Shown here: piece by piece, positions 15,271-26,561 of the stretch | Position numbering within the stretch: position 1 is the stretch's first letter | Layout of the letters: every line of letters begins with the position of its first letter | Assembly (NCBI GenBank): GCA_030041255.1 | Contig: JASHOF010000010.1 | Coordinates: 1-34,064 of the forward strand | From: Acetobacteraceae bacterium | GTDB taxonomy: Bacteria > Pseudomonadota > Alphaproteobacteria > Acetobacterales > Acetobacteraceae | DNA length: 34,064 nt | Direction of reading: 5' to 3' | Notes under the pieces: model-generated | Seen by the model: only the letters and a program-made list of their open reading frames with translations | Database searches by the model: none | What the model was told of the DNA's origin: nothing | Program-made: the position numbers and the translations under genes

Positions 15271-16218
15271 TCAGGGTTTCGCGGGGCTGCCTGGCGGAGC
15301 GACAGGAGGCAGGGGCAGAGGTCCGGTTGGAGCGGGGGCGGCTTCAGTCATGAGGCCGTTGCCCGGTGCAGCGGCGGCGACCGGCGGTCCGATCGGCATC
15401 TCGCTGTCGGGGAGCACGGTGATCTTCGGCAAGACCTTGTTGAGCTGCAGGGCAACCTCGTCGGTAATGTCGTAGGTGTTCATGTTGAGGGCCACCTGTT
15501 CGCGATGCAGGACGAGGTTCATGCCCCGGCTCTCCGCGACCTGGCGAATGACCGCCACCAGCATCCGGTTCACTTCGTCGATGGCGTATTGCGCGGCTTC
15601 CTGGATCTGCTGGTTGCGGCCGGCAAATTCCTTCTGGGCCTGGGTGATCCGGTTCTGCAACGCGGTTTCGCGCGCCCGAATCTCGGCCGGTGTCAACTTC
15701 GCCCGCTCCGCGGCGAGAGAGGCCTGCATCTGCCGCCAGACATCCTGTTCCTTCACCGCATCCTGGCTCAGGGTGTTGCGCCGCGCGTTGATGATCTTCT
15801 CCATGCCTTGGACCGCCGTCGACTGGCGATAGACGTCGGGTACGCTGAGCACCCCCATCACCGCCGGCGGGGGCGCCGCACCCTTCGGCAAGGCCGGCAG
15901 TTGCGGGACCGGCGGCAGGGCGGGAAGCGATGCCGGAGCAGGGTGCGGCGGGGCTGGCGCGGCCGCGGGATGCGGGGCCGGCGCAGGCGCGGGATGCTGC
16001 GGTGCACCCGGGATGAACCAACCCGGACCCTGGCTCGGCGTCGATTGGGCGACGAGCGGGGCGGGGTGAAGAACGGCGGCCGCGAGCACGACGGCGAGGA
16101 GTGCACGCGGGAGCGGACTGAAAGCGGCCGTCCGTTTCCGGCTGCCACGACGGGAGCATCGGACCGCGCGCTGGCGGTCGGACTGAGGGTACCAACAGCG
16201 GTTGCGGTGCATTCTCAT
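15271..16218 (-). CDS. skp: OmpH/Skp family periplasmic chaperone with long Pro/Ala-rich extensions
   Basis: A 315-residue secreted protein. A long basic N-region and hydrophobic core (LLAVVLAAAVL, 40-50) form a signal peptide, probably cut near VAQ-ST at 58-59. The OmpH domain spans about 119-270: GVLSVPDVYRQS, a coiled-coil rich in Glu/Gln/Ala (about 150-215), then LVLHREQVALNMNTYDIT. Skp holds unfolded outer-membrane proteins for BamA. The usual size is 160-200 residues; here an additional Pro/Ala/His-rich linker (60-119) and a Pro-rich tail (about 273-315) are present. The start is M at 16218, 40 nt after the bamA stop; M at 16212 is an alternative. Confidence 0.88.
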   Translation of the reverse strand: MRMHRNRCWYPQSDRQRAVRCSRRGSRKRTAAFSPLPRALLAVVLAAAVLHPAPLVAQSTPSQGPGWFIPGAPQHPAPAPAPHPAAAPAPPHPAPASLPALPPVPQLPALPKGAAPPPAVMGVLSVPDVYRQSTAVQGMEKIINARRNTLSQDAVKEQDVWRQMQASLAAERAKLTPAEIRARETALQNRITQAQKEFAGRNQQIQEAAQYAIDEVNRMLVAVIRQVAESRGMNLVLHREQVALNMNTYDITDEVALQLNKVLPKITVLPDSEMPIGPPVAAAAPGNGLMTEAAPAPTGPLPLPPVAPPGSPAKP

Positions 16219-16258
16219 GACCCCGGACAGCAGGCAGCGATTGGCGCCGATCTCGACA

Positions 16259-18667
16259 TCAGAACGTAGTTCCGAACCCAAAACGGAACACCTGGGTCTG
16301 GTCATACGGCTTCTTCACCACCGCCCAGCCGAAATCGAAGTTGAGCAATCCGAAGGGCGATGCCCAGGAGAAGCCGATGCCGCTGCCGACACGCGGCTGC
16401 GCGTAGTCGACGACGGGCCCGTGATCCGCCTTGATGCCGTAATCCGAGCCCATGTCCACGAACAATCGGCCGGACAGGCCGAGATCGGGGTTGACGGGCA
16501 GCGGGAAGCGCAATTCGGTCGATTGCGTCCAGACGAAACGCCCGCCGAGGCTGTCGCCGGTCGTGGGATCGTGCGGGCCCACCCCGCCGTCGAGGAAGCC
16601 GCGCAGATTGGCCCCACCGAGGAAGAAGTTGTCGATGATCGAGGGGGGATGGTCGATCGGCACCAGATATCCGGTACCGCCGCTGACGCTGATTCCCCAT
16701 CCCTGGCCGAGCGTCCCCGTGAGGGGAATGTAATAGGCGCCGTCCAGGCGCAGGCGGACGAAGTTCGCATCCCCGCCGAGGCCGGCAAAATCGGTTCCGG
16801 CGCGGACGACGAAACCCTTGGTCGGGTCGATCCGGCTGTCGCGCCAGTCGAACGTGAGCGTCTGGCCGATCTGCGAAAGCAGGGAGCTGCCTTGGGCCGC
16901 GATCACATAGGGGCTCGCCGTCGTGGGCACATCGACGATATCGCGATTGATCAGCGAATAGGTCCAGACTTGCTGGACGTGATCGTTGAAGTTGTAACCG
17001 AGCCTGGTCGTGAATCCGACCCGGTTCTCACTGTACGAAGAGACGGTCTGATTGTTGTTCGTCAGCACGAAGGCGTCGAACCCGGCCAGCAGATTCCGCC
17101 CGAGAAAATAGGGATCCGTCACGGATAGATCAATCTCGCTTGCTCGCTGCGCGAGGAGCCCGGTGATGCCGGCATCAATGCCGCTGCCGACGATATTGTT
17201 TTCCTGGAGCCCGACGTTCAGCAGGGCGCCGATATCCGTCGAGTAGCCGCCGCCCAACGTGAGCTGGCCGGTGGCTTTCTCGGTCACATCGGTATTGACG
17301 ATCACACGGTCCGGCGCCGAACCCGGCACGGTCGTGATGTTCACCGAACCGAAGTAGTTGAGGTCCTTGAGGTGCTGCTGTGTCTGCTGGATCGAGGCGG
17401 CGTTGAATGCGTCACCCTCCGCGAGTGTGAACTGGCGGCGGATCACCTGGTCCTGCGTGCGCGTGTTGCCGGATATGGCGATGCGCTGAATATAGACCCG
17501 CGGGCCTTCCACCACGTTGAAGACAAGTGCGATGGTGTGTTTCTTCGCGTCCTTGGTGATGTCGGGATGCACCTCTGCGAAGGCATAGCCGCCGTTCTGC
17601 AGGTGGGCCGAGATGGCCTGCACCGACCGTTCGACCGCGTCGCCGTCGAACCAGTCCCCGGCCGAAAGCTCCACCAGCGGCAGCAGCGATTTGCCGGAGA
17701 CCTTGGGCAGGTGCGAGATCACCTTGGCCGAGCTGACGCGGTAGCGCGCCCCTTCGTACAGCACGTAGGTGAGCACGAAGGAACGATGATCCGGGGACAA
17801 TTCGGCCTGCGCTTGCTCGACCCGGAAATCGGCGTAGCCGTTGCGCAGATAGAATCGCCGCAGCAGCGACTCGTCGAGCTCGACCCGGCTCGGGTTGTAG
17901 CTGTCCGCAGAGCTGAAGAAGCGCCACCATGCCTCTTCGCGAGAGCTGATGACGCCGGAAAGCGTGCCGGGACCGAAGGCCTCATTGCCCACGAAGACGA
18001 TGCGGCTGATGTAGGTGGCCTTCCCCTCGCTGATCTCGAACACCACGTTGACCCGGTTCTCCGGCAGCTTGATGATTTTTGGCACCACCGTCGCGGCGTA
18101 ATAACCCTTTCCCGCGTACAGGCCGAGAATGGCCCGCCGATCCGCTTCCGCAGCGGCCGGCGTGAAGACGGCACGCGAGCGGAGCGTGATTCCGCTCGAG
18201 AGATCCTTGTCGACGAGCTCGTGGTTGCCCTCGAAGGCCACCTCGTTGACGACCGGGTTCTCCTTGACGGTGACCAGCAGCGTATCGCCCTGGCGGGTGA
18301 GCTTCACGTCGCTGAACAGGCCGGTCGCGAACAGCGTCTTGAGGCTGCGATCCATCAGGCTCGGGTCGAACGGGTCGCCGGGCCGGAGCAGCATGTAAGA
18401 GAGGATGGTGCTCGACTCGATCCGCTGGTTGCCCGCGACACGGATGTCGGCGATTCGCCCGGCGCCGGGCTGGGCAGCGGAGACGGGCTGCGCCGCCCGC
18501 GCCACGGGGCCAGGCCAAGGCGGGATCGCCACGAGCGCGACGAGGATCAAGGCAGCGAACTGGATGCGCGGCAACAGGCGGGTTTCCCGATGAGGTGCCG
18601 GCACGGTTTCAGAGTGAAGCCGTGCCGGAGAAGGAGGGTGGCCCGCAAGCATAAGCTCGGCTGGCAC
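16259..18667 (-). CDS. bamA: outer membrane protein assembly factor BamA
   Basis: An 802-residue core of the BAM complex, which folds beta-barrel proteins into the outer membrane. A signal peptide (hydrophobic 36-50, likely cleavage after ARA at 58) precedes five POTRA domains (about 70-137, 138-215, 217-307, 308-388, 389-465) and a 16-strand barrel (about 466-802). The lid-locking RGF motif is at 689-691 (NLRGF), and the protein ends in Phe as BAM substrates do. M6 is an alternative start. It lies between rseP and skp, the classical order, and is about the usual 770-810 residues. Confidence 0.97.
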   Translation of the reverse strand: MPAELMLAGHPPSPARLHSETVPAPHRETRLLPRIQFAALILVALVAIPPWPGPVARAAQPVSAAQPGAGRIADIRVAGNQRIESSTILSYMLLRPGDPFDPSLMDRSLKTLFATGLFSDVKLTRQGDTLLVTVKENPVVNEVAFEGNHELVDKDLSSGITLRSRAVFTPAAAEADRRAILGLYAGKGYYAATVVPKIIKLPENRVNVVFEISEGKATYISRIVFVGNEAFGPGTLSGVISSREEAWWRFFSSADSYNPSRVELDESLLRRFYLRNGYADFRVEQAQAELSPDHRSFVLTYVLYEGARYRVSSAKVISHLPKVSGKSLLPLVELSAGDWFDGDAVERSVQAISAHLQNGGYAFAEVHPDITKDAKKHTIALVFNVVEGPRVYIQRIAISGNTRTQDQVIRRQFTLAEGDAFNAASIQQTQQHLKDLNYFGSVNITTVPGSAPDRVIVNTDVTEKATGQLTLGGGYSTDIGALLNVGLQENNIVGSGIDAGITGLLAQRASEIDLSVTDPYFLGRNLLAGFDAFVLTNNNQTVSSYSENRVGFTTRLGYNFNDHVQQVWTYSLINRDIVDVPTTASPYVIAAQGSSLLSQIGQTLTFDWRDSRIDPTKGFVVRAGTDFAGLGGDANFVRLRLDGAYYIPLTGTLGQGWGISVSGGTGYLVPIDHPPSIIDNFFLGGANLRGFLDGGVGPHDPTTGDSLGGRFVWTQSTELRFPLPVNPDLGLSGRLFVDMGSDYGIKADHGPVVDYAQPRVGSGIGFSWASPFGLLNFDFGWAVVKKPYDQTQVFRFGFGTTF

Positions 18668-18700
18668 TGAGCGCCAAGCACCGCCATCTGCCTGCCCGGG

Positions 18701-19795
18701 TCAAAGACTCCTCACCCATTGCACGACGCCGAGATGCATCAGGTCGTTCCAGGTCGCGAAGACGAAGATGAAGACGAGGAGTGCGATGCCGGCGCGCAGC
18801 CCGATTTCCTGCGCACGTGCGGAAAGCGGGCGACCATGCACGGCCTCGGCCAGATAGAACAGGAGATGGCCTCCATCGAGCACGGGAATCGGCAACAGGT
18901 TGATCAACCCGAGATTGATCGACAGCACCGCGATGAAGGACACCAGGCTCGCGATGCCGAGTGCGGCGACGCGGCCGGAGAGCTCTGCGATGCGGAGCGG
19001 CCCGCCGAGATCGGCACTGCCCTTGCGGGTGGTGATGATCTGCCAGACCCCGACCACCGTTTCGACCGTCACGTTCCAACTTTCGGTGCCGGCGGCGCTG
19101 AGCGAGGCAAGCAGGCCGAGGCGCACGAAGGTGGTCGTCTTGCCGCTGATGCCGAGCATGCCGATGCGCCGGCCGGCCCGCATCGTTGCTTCGGTCTCTG
19201 CAGCCAGGTGCACCGTGCGTCCATTGCGCAGCACGGTGAGCGCAAGCGGCTGATCGGGCCGCGCCTCGACCAGGCGCTGAATGTCGGTGAAGCTCGCGAC
19301 TCGATCCTTGCCGACCGCAACGATGCGGTCACCCGGCTCGAGCCCGGCTGCCGCGGCGGCGCTGCCCGCCACGACTCCGTTGACGACCGGCTGGACCACG
19401 GGCCGGCCCGCCGATGCGAAGAGGGCGAAAAAGAGGACGACGGCCAGTACGAAATTGGCAACCGGCCCCGCCGCGACGACGATCGCCCGCGCGCCGAGAG
19501 GCTTTTCCTGAAAGGCCCGGCCGGGTAGCCAGCGCGCCCGCTCTTCGGGACTGACCATGTCGAGCGGCTCCTGGCCGTGCAGCTTCACGAAGCCGCCGAG
19601 CGGGAGGAGAGAAAGGCGCCATTCGGTCCCGCGTCGATCGCGCCAGGTCGCCAACGCGCGGCCGAAGCCGATCGAGAACGCCTCCACATGGACTCCGCAG
19701 AGTCGCGCCGCCAGGTAATGCCCGAACTCGTGCACGGAAACCAGGATGCCGAGCACGACGGCGAAGGAGATGACGGTGCGCAGGAGATCGATCAT
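18701..19795 (-). CDS. rseP: site-2 intramembrane zinc metalloprotease RseP
   Basis: A 364-residue membrane protease with the zinc motif HEFGH (22-26) in its first helix and the third ligand in the LDGG motif (PVLDGGHLLF) near the C-terminus. A single PDZ domain (about 130-205, GLEPGDRIVAVGKDRVASF) lies between the second and third helices; E. coli RseP has two. Single-PDZ forms are usual in Alphaproteobacteria. It cleaves anti-sigma factors and remnant signal peptides. Its ATG overlaps the dxr TGA by one base (TGATG), so translation is coupled. Confidence 0.96.
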   Translation of the reverse strand: MIDLLRTVISFAVVLGILVSVHEFGHYLAARLCGVHVEAFSIGFGRALATWRDRRGTEWRLSLLPLGGFVKLHGQEPLDMVSPEERARWLPGRAFQEKPLGARAIVVAAGPVANFVLAVVLFFALFASAGRPVVQPVVNGVVAGSAAAAAGLEPGDRIVAVGKDRVASFTDIQRLVEARPDQPLALTVLRNGRTVHLAAETEATMRAGRRIGMLGISGKTTTFVRLGLLASLSAAGTESWNVTVETVVGVWQIITTRKGSADLGGPLRIAELSGRVAALGIASLVSFIAVLSINLGLINLLPIPVLDGGHLLFYLAEAVHGRPLSARAQEIGLRAGIALLVFIFVFATWNDLMHLGVVQWVRSL

Positions 19796-20991
19796 CAGTC
19801 CCAGGATGCCCCGTCGAGCGTGGCGCCTTCAAGGTACCGCGCCGGCCCGCGCGCGAACAGGTGAGCCCGGCGGCGGGCTTCGGCGTCGAGAGCAAGCACG
19901 CTCTCGAGCGTCGAAGCAGGGGGCGCGCCCATGGCCTGAAGCACCGACTCGACCACTCTGACGATATCGAGGAAACCGATCCTGCGCTCCAGGAAGGCCG
20001 CCACCGCCACCTCGTTGGCGGCACTCAGGATGGCCGGCGCGCCGCCGCCGGCGGCGATCGCCTGCCGCGCCAGGGGCAGGGCGGGAAAGCGCGCGCCGTC
20101 CGGCTCGGCGAAGTCGAGCCGGGCGAGCGCGGCAAGGTCGAGTCGGGGCGCCCCGGTCGTCAGCCGCTCCGGCCAGGCGAGTGCGTGGGCGATCGGGATC
20201 CGCATATCCGGCGCGCCGAGTGCCGCGAGCACGCTGCCATCGGCATAGAAGGCGAGCCCGTGCACCACGGCCTGCGGATGGACCAGCACGTCGATCTTCT
20301 CGCTCGGCAGGGAGAAGAGCCGCGCGGCCTCGATCAGTTCGAGACCCTTGTTCATCAGGGTCGCGGAGTCGATGCTGATCTTGGCGCCCATCGACCAGAC
20401 CGGATGGTGCAGCGCCGCTTCGGGAGTGGCGCGCGCCATCTCGCCCAGGCTGGCGGTGCGGAACGGCCCGCCGGAGGCGGTGAGCGTGATCTTCTCGAGC
20501 GCCGCCCGATGGCTGCCGGCCAGCGCCTGGAACACCCCGTTGTGCTCGGAATCGACCGGCAGCAGCGTCGCACCCGCAGCGGCGACTGCCTCCAGCATGA
20601 CCTCGCCGGCGCAGACCAGGGCCTCCTTGTTGGCAAGAGCGACGGTCCCGCCACGGCGGATCGCAGCGAGCGTGGCCGGCAGGCCGGCGGCCCCGGTGAT
20701 GGCGGCCATGGTCCAGTCGACCTCGATGGAAGCGGCGGCGAGGACCGCATCCCTGCCGGCGGCGGCGCGGACGGCACTGCCTGCCAGCGCTGCTTCGAGG
20801 ACGCCCAGTGCGGCGGGATCGTTGATCACGGCCAGCTCGGCGCCGAGCGTGCGGGCTTGCTCAGCCAGGAGGGCGGCGTTCCTGCCGCCCACCAGGGCGC
20901 GGGGGCGGAAGCGGTCGCGGTGGGTGGCGAGGAGAGCGACGGTCTGCCGCCCGACACTGCCCGTGCTGCCGAGAATGCTGACCGACTTCAT
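19795..20991 (-). CDS. dxr: 1-deoxy-D-xylulose-5-phosphate reductoisomerase
   Basis: A 398-residue enzyme of the MEP isoprenoid pathway. The NADPH site GSTGSVG is at residues 8-14; LANKEALVCAGE follows at 119-130; the metal ligands D147 and E149 are in PVDSEHNG; MNKGLELIEA begins at 213. It makes 2-C-methylerythritol 4-phosphate and is the target of fosmidomycin. The start is fixed by the ATGA overlap with the cdsA stop. Product flow to uppS explains the common operon. Confidence 0.97.
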   Translation of the reverse strand: MKSVSILGSTGSVGRQTVALLATHRDRFRPRALVGGRNAALLAEQARTLGAELAVINDPAALGVLEAALAGSAVRAAAGRDAVLAAASIEVDWTMAAITGAAGLPATLAAIRRGGTVALANKEALVCAGEVMLEAVAAAGATLLPVDSEHNGVFQALAGSHRAALEKITLTASGGPFRTASLGEMARATPEAALHHPVWSMGAKISIDSATLMNKGLELIEAARLFSLPSEKIDVLVHPQAVVHGLAFYADGSVLAALGAPDMRIPIAHALAWPERLTTGAPRLDLAALARLDFAEPDGARFPALPLARQAIAAGGGAPAILSAANEVAVAAFLERRIGFLDIVRVVESVLQAMGAPPASTLESVLALDAEARRRAHLFARGPARYLEGATLDGASWD

Positions 20992-21821
20992 CGCCAGAGT
21001 TCCGCATCCGCGCCGAGTGCCAGCACCAGGATGGCAGCCACCGGGACCGCCGCCAGCACGCCGTCGAGCCGATCGAGCAGGCCGCCGTGCCCGGGGATCA
21101 ACCGGCTCGAATGCTTGACCCCGAAGCGCCGCTTGAAGGCACTCTCGAGCAGGTCTCCGGCCTGGGACGCGGCGGCGAGCGCGATCGAGACGGCAATGCC
21201 GCCGAGGGTGGCGCCGGCAGCAAAGAGCTTGGCCACCACCAGCCCGGCGGCGATGGCAAAGACGACGCCGCCGACCATTCCGGCCCAGGTCTTGGAAGGG
21301 GAGATCCGCGGCACCAGCTTCGGCCCGCCGACGAAGCGGCCGACGAGATAGGCGCCGGTGTCGCTGGCCCAGACGATCGCCAATACGAACAGCACATTGC
21401 CGCGCCCCGACGCGGTTCCGAGCCGGAGCCAGGTCGCAGTCACCCCGGCCAGGCCGACATAGATCACGCCGCCGGCAAGCCAAAGGCGGCCGGCGGCGCC
21501 GGAATCTCCGGCCGTCGCCAACCCGGCGGCGGCAACGCCGAGCAGGGCCAGTGCCGGCGCGGCGAACCCGGCGGCGGTAGCCAGGCAGGCCGCGGCGACC
21601 AGGACCGGGAGGACGAGACCCGGCAGGGCGGCTGGCCGAACGGTTACGATGCGGACCCATTCGGTGGCGAGCCCGATACCGGCCAGTGCGACCAGCACCG
21701 CCCAACTCACACCGCCCACCCAGAGGCAGGCGAGCGCGACCGGAGCGAGCACGAACGCCGAGGCCAGCCGCTCGGGCAGATCCTCGAAGCGCGCTCGCGT
21801 CGGGTCAGCCCGGCCGTGCAC
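20988..21821 (-). CDS. cdsA: phosphatidate cytidylyltransferase (CDP-diglyceride synthase)
   Basis: A 277-residue polytopic membrane enzyme making CDP-diacylglycerol from phosphatidate and CTP. The GTG at 21821 (VHGRADPTRARFEDLPERL) is the only reasonable start; it lies inside uppS, overlapping by 17 nt. About eight membrane helices are visible. The C-terminal signature reads S-A-F-K-R-x4-K-H-x5-IPGHGG-x2-DRLD. Family members have Lys-Asp at K236-H237, so the conserved Asp is His here (codon CAT at 21111-21113; one base from GAT). The rest of the signature, including ASDTGAYLVGR, is intact. Confidence 0.94.
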   Translation of the reverse strand: MHGRADPTRARFEDLPERLASAFVLAPVALACLWVGGVSWAVLVALAGIGLATEWVRIVTVRPAALPGLVLPVLVAAACLATAAGFAAPALALLGVAAAGLATAGDSGAAGRLWLAGGVIYVGLAGVTATWLRLGTASGRGNVLFVLAIVWASDTGAYLVGRFVGGPKLVPRISPSKTWAGMVGGVVFAIAAGLVVAKLFAAGATLGGIAVSIALAAASQAGDLLESAFKRRFGVKHSSRLIPGHGGLLDRLDGVLAAVPVAAILVLALGADAELWR

Positions 21822-22575
21822 CGAAGCGCCGTTCCCGCTGTGTATATTCTGCCAAGGCGGCTGCAAAATCAGCTTCTCCGAAGTCCGGCCACAGCACGTC
21901 GAGATAGACGAGTTCGGCATAGGCCGCCTGCCAGAGCAGGAAGTTCGAGAGGCGGCGTTCCCCGCTCGTGCGGATGATGAGGTCGGGGTCGGGGGTGCCG
22001 GCGGTCGCGAGGAAGCTCGCGAAACGCGGCTCGTCGAGGTCTTCCAGGCGGAGCTTGCCGGCCAGGACCGCGGCTGCCGCCGCGCGGGCGGCGGCGAGGA
22101 TTTCGTTGCGTGCCCCGTATGACAGGGCGATCGTCAGAAACAGCCGCTCGTTGCCCGCGGTCAGGCGTTCGGCGGCGGCGAGGTCGGTCTGGATATCGGG
22201 GGCGAAGCGACCCGGCTCGCCAATCACGGACAGCCGGACGCCCTCCTCGGCGAGGCTTGCGATTTCGCTCTTCAGGTAGTGACGGAGGAGGCCGGTGAGA
22301 TCGAGGACTTCACTGGCCGGACGCGCCCAGTTCTCGGCGCTGAAGGCGTAGAGCGTGAGGAAGCGCACGCCATGGCGGATGGCGGCGGCAATGGAGCGGC
22401 GAACCGCTTCGCCGCCGGCGCGATGGCCGGCGAGGCGCGGCAGGCCGCGCGCCTTTGCCCAGCGGCCGTTGCCGTCCATGATGATGGCGACGTGCGCCGG
22501 GGCGGCGCGCGGCGGGAGTTCAGGTTCCGGCAGTCCGCTTGCCGGGAGCGGGCGCTGCTCGGTTGCTGGCTGCAT
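21805..22575 (-). CDS. uppS: undecaprenyl-diphosphate synthase (cis-prenyltransferase)
   Basis: A 256-residue cis-prenyltransferase, which extends farnesyl-PP with eight isopentenyl-PP units to make the lipid carrier for peptidoglycan and O-antigen. Motifs: HVAIIMDGNGRWAKARGLPR (28-47, with Asp34), FLTLYAFSAENWARP, and LIIRTSGERRLSNFLLWQ with the downstream ELVYLDVLWPDF. A Pro-rich N-terminal stretch of about 25 residues precedes the fold. It starts 3 nt after frr and overlaps cdsA. Confidence 0.97.
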   Translation of the reverse strand: MQPATEQRPLPASGLPEPELPPRAAPAHVAIIMDGNGRWAKARGLPRLAGHRAGGEAVRRSIAAAIRHGVRFLTLYAFSAENWARPASEVLDLTGLLRHYLKSEIASLAEEGVRLSVIGEPGRFAPDIQTDLAAAERLTAGNERLFLTIALSYGARNEILAAARAAAAAVLAGKLRLEDLDEPRFASFLATAGTPDPDLIIRTSGERRLSNFLLWQAAYAELVYLDVLWPDFGEADFAAALAEYTQRERRFGARPG

Positions 22576-22578
22576 CGC

Positions 22579-23145
22579 TCAGACCTGGCGAATCTCCCGA
22601 TCCTTGTCAGCCAGCGCGTCGTCCACGCGCTTGACGTAGGCGTCGGTCAGTTTCTGCACCTCGTCGTGCCAGCGGGTCATCTCGTCCTGGCTGATCTCGC
22701 CCTTTTTCTCGAACTGCTTGAGATGCTCCATGCCGTCGCGCCGGACGGCTCGCACCGCGACACGGGCGCCTTCGGCGTAGCGGCCGGCAGCCTTGGCAAG
22801 CTCGGCCCGCCGTTCCGCGGTGAGGTTCGGGATCGGCACCCGTACGACCTGGCCGTCCGAGGCGGGATTGAGGCCGAGCCCGGCATCACGGATCGCCTTT
22901 TCCACCACTCCGACCAGGGCGCGGTCCCAGACCTGAACGGTGATCATCCGGGGCTCCGGGACGCTGACCGTGCCGACCTGGGCGAGTGGCAACTCGCTGC
23001 CATAGGCGGAAACCTTGACCGGCTCGAGCAGCGCGGGATTGGCCCGGCCAGTGCGCAGCCCGGCGAACTCGCGGCGCAGCGTTTCGAGCGCGCCGTCCAT
23101 GCGCCGCCGGAGATCTTCCTTGAGCCCTGCCAGATCCGCCGCCAC
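22579..23145 (-). CDS. frr: ribosome recycling factor
   Basis: RRF, 188 residues, near the normal 185. It splits post-termination ribosomes with EF-G. Typical motifs are [19 protein letters not shown] (27-45), [17 protein letters not shown] and the C-terminal [28 protein letters not shown] site lies 12 nt before the ATG. The 93-nt gap to pyrH is comparatively AT-rich and could hold a weak internal promoter. Confidence 0.97.
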   Translation of the reverse strand: MAADLAGLKEDLRRRMDGALETLRREFAGLRTGRANPALLEPVKVSAYGSELPLAQVGTVSVPEPRMITVQVWDRALVGVVEKAIRDAGLGLNPASDGQVVRVPIPNLTAERRAELAKAAGRYAEGARVAVRAVRRDGMEHLKQFEKKGEISQDEMTRWHDEVQKLTDAYVKRVDDALADKDREIRQV

Positions 23146-23238
23146 CGCCCGCCTCCTCTCGCCTCAAGCCACGCCGAGCCCGTCGCCGTTCGAACCAGGT
23201 TAATAGCGAAAATCAATGAGTTTGGGACTGATGCTCAA

Positions 23239-24940
<1,702 letters not shown>

Positions 24941-24953
24941 TGCCACCCCCTGT

Positions 24954-25730
24954 TCAACCGGATGCCGGCAATTCCTCGACCGCGACCGGCCGCCCGGCGG
25001 GCAGTTCCTCGGCAGCGCCGGGGTCTGCCCCGGAGGCCGCCAGTTCGGCGCTGATGCCGTCGAGCACGGCGCCGGCGACCAGGTCGCAATAGAGGTTGAT
25101 GGCGCGGATCGCATCGTCGTTGCCGGGAATCGGATAGGTGACGCCGGTCGGGTCGGAGTTGCTGTCAAGGACTGCGACGACCGGGATATGCAGCTTGCCG
25201 GCCTCCTCGATCGCGAGCTTTTCCTTGTTGGTATCGATCACGAACAGGATGTCGGGCAATCCGCCCATCTCCTTGATGCCGCCGAGCGCGCGCTCGAGCT
25301 TGTCGTGGCTGCGCGTGATCTCGAGCACCTCTTTCTTGGTCAGGCCGTGGCCCTCTCCCGCCAGCATCTCCTCGATCTGGCGCAGCCGCTTGATGCTGCC
25401 GGTGATGGTCTTCCAGTTGGTCAGCGTGCCGCCCAGCCAGCGATGGTTCACGTAGTACTGGCCGCAGCGCTTTGCCGCCTCGGCCACATATTCGGCTGCC
25501 GCACGCTTGGTGCCGACGAACAGCACGCGTCCGCCACTGGCCGTGACATCGCGGACGGCGCCGAGCGCGCGGGAGAGCAGCGGCATCGTCTGCTCGAGAT
25601 CAATGATGTGGACCTGGTTGCGCACGCCGTAGAGGTAGGGCCCCATGCGCGGATTCCACCGTCGCGTGTGGTGGCCGAAATGGACACCGGCTTCGAGAAG
25701 CTGGCGCAGGGTGAACTCGGGCATCGCCAT
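24954..25730 (-). CDS. rpsB: 30S ribosomal protein S2
   Basis: S2, 258 residues. [20 protein letters not shown], the [12 protein letters not shown] segment, [14 protein letters not shown] and [19 protein letters not shown] are diagnostic. The ATG at 25730 has a GGAAGGAAAGG site 8 nt upstream; another ATG follows two codons later. The C-terminus carries a short Ala/Pro/Glu tail with two EELPA units, a variation seen in alphaproteobacterial S2. It is first in the long minus-strand block. Confidence 0.97.
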   Translation of the reverse strand: MAMPEFTLRQLLEAGVHFGHHTRRWNPRMGPYLYGVRNQVHIIDLEQTMPLLSRALGAVRDVTASGGRVLFVGTKRAAAEYVAEAAKRCGQYYVNHRWLGGTLTNWKTITGSIKRLRQIEEMLAGEGHGLTKKEVLEITRSHDKLERALGGIKEMGGLPDILFVIDTNKEKLAIEEAGKLHIPVVAVLDSNSDPTGVTYPIPGNDDAIRAINLYCDLVAGAVLDGISAELAASGADPGAAEELPAGRPVAVEELPASG

Positions 25731-25759
25731 CGGCGCGGCCTTTCCTTCCGTCCGGTTGA

Positions 25760-26482
<723 letters not shown>

Positions 26483-26561
26483 GAGCCGACAGGCCGGCTT
26501 GCCGGTGACCGGCGAGCAGGCCGAGGACCAGGACTGACCCAGAGCAAGGATGGAGAGACGA

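Noticed and set aside
14386-16269. A 627-codon open frame on the plus strand
   Set aside because: Antisense to lpxD and skp; composition is Arg/Gly/Asp-rich without helices or motifs.
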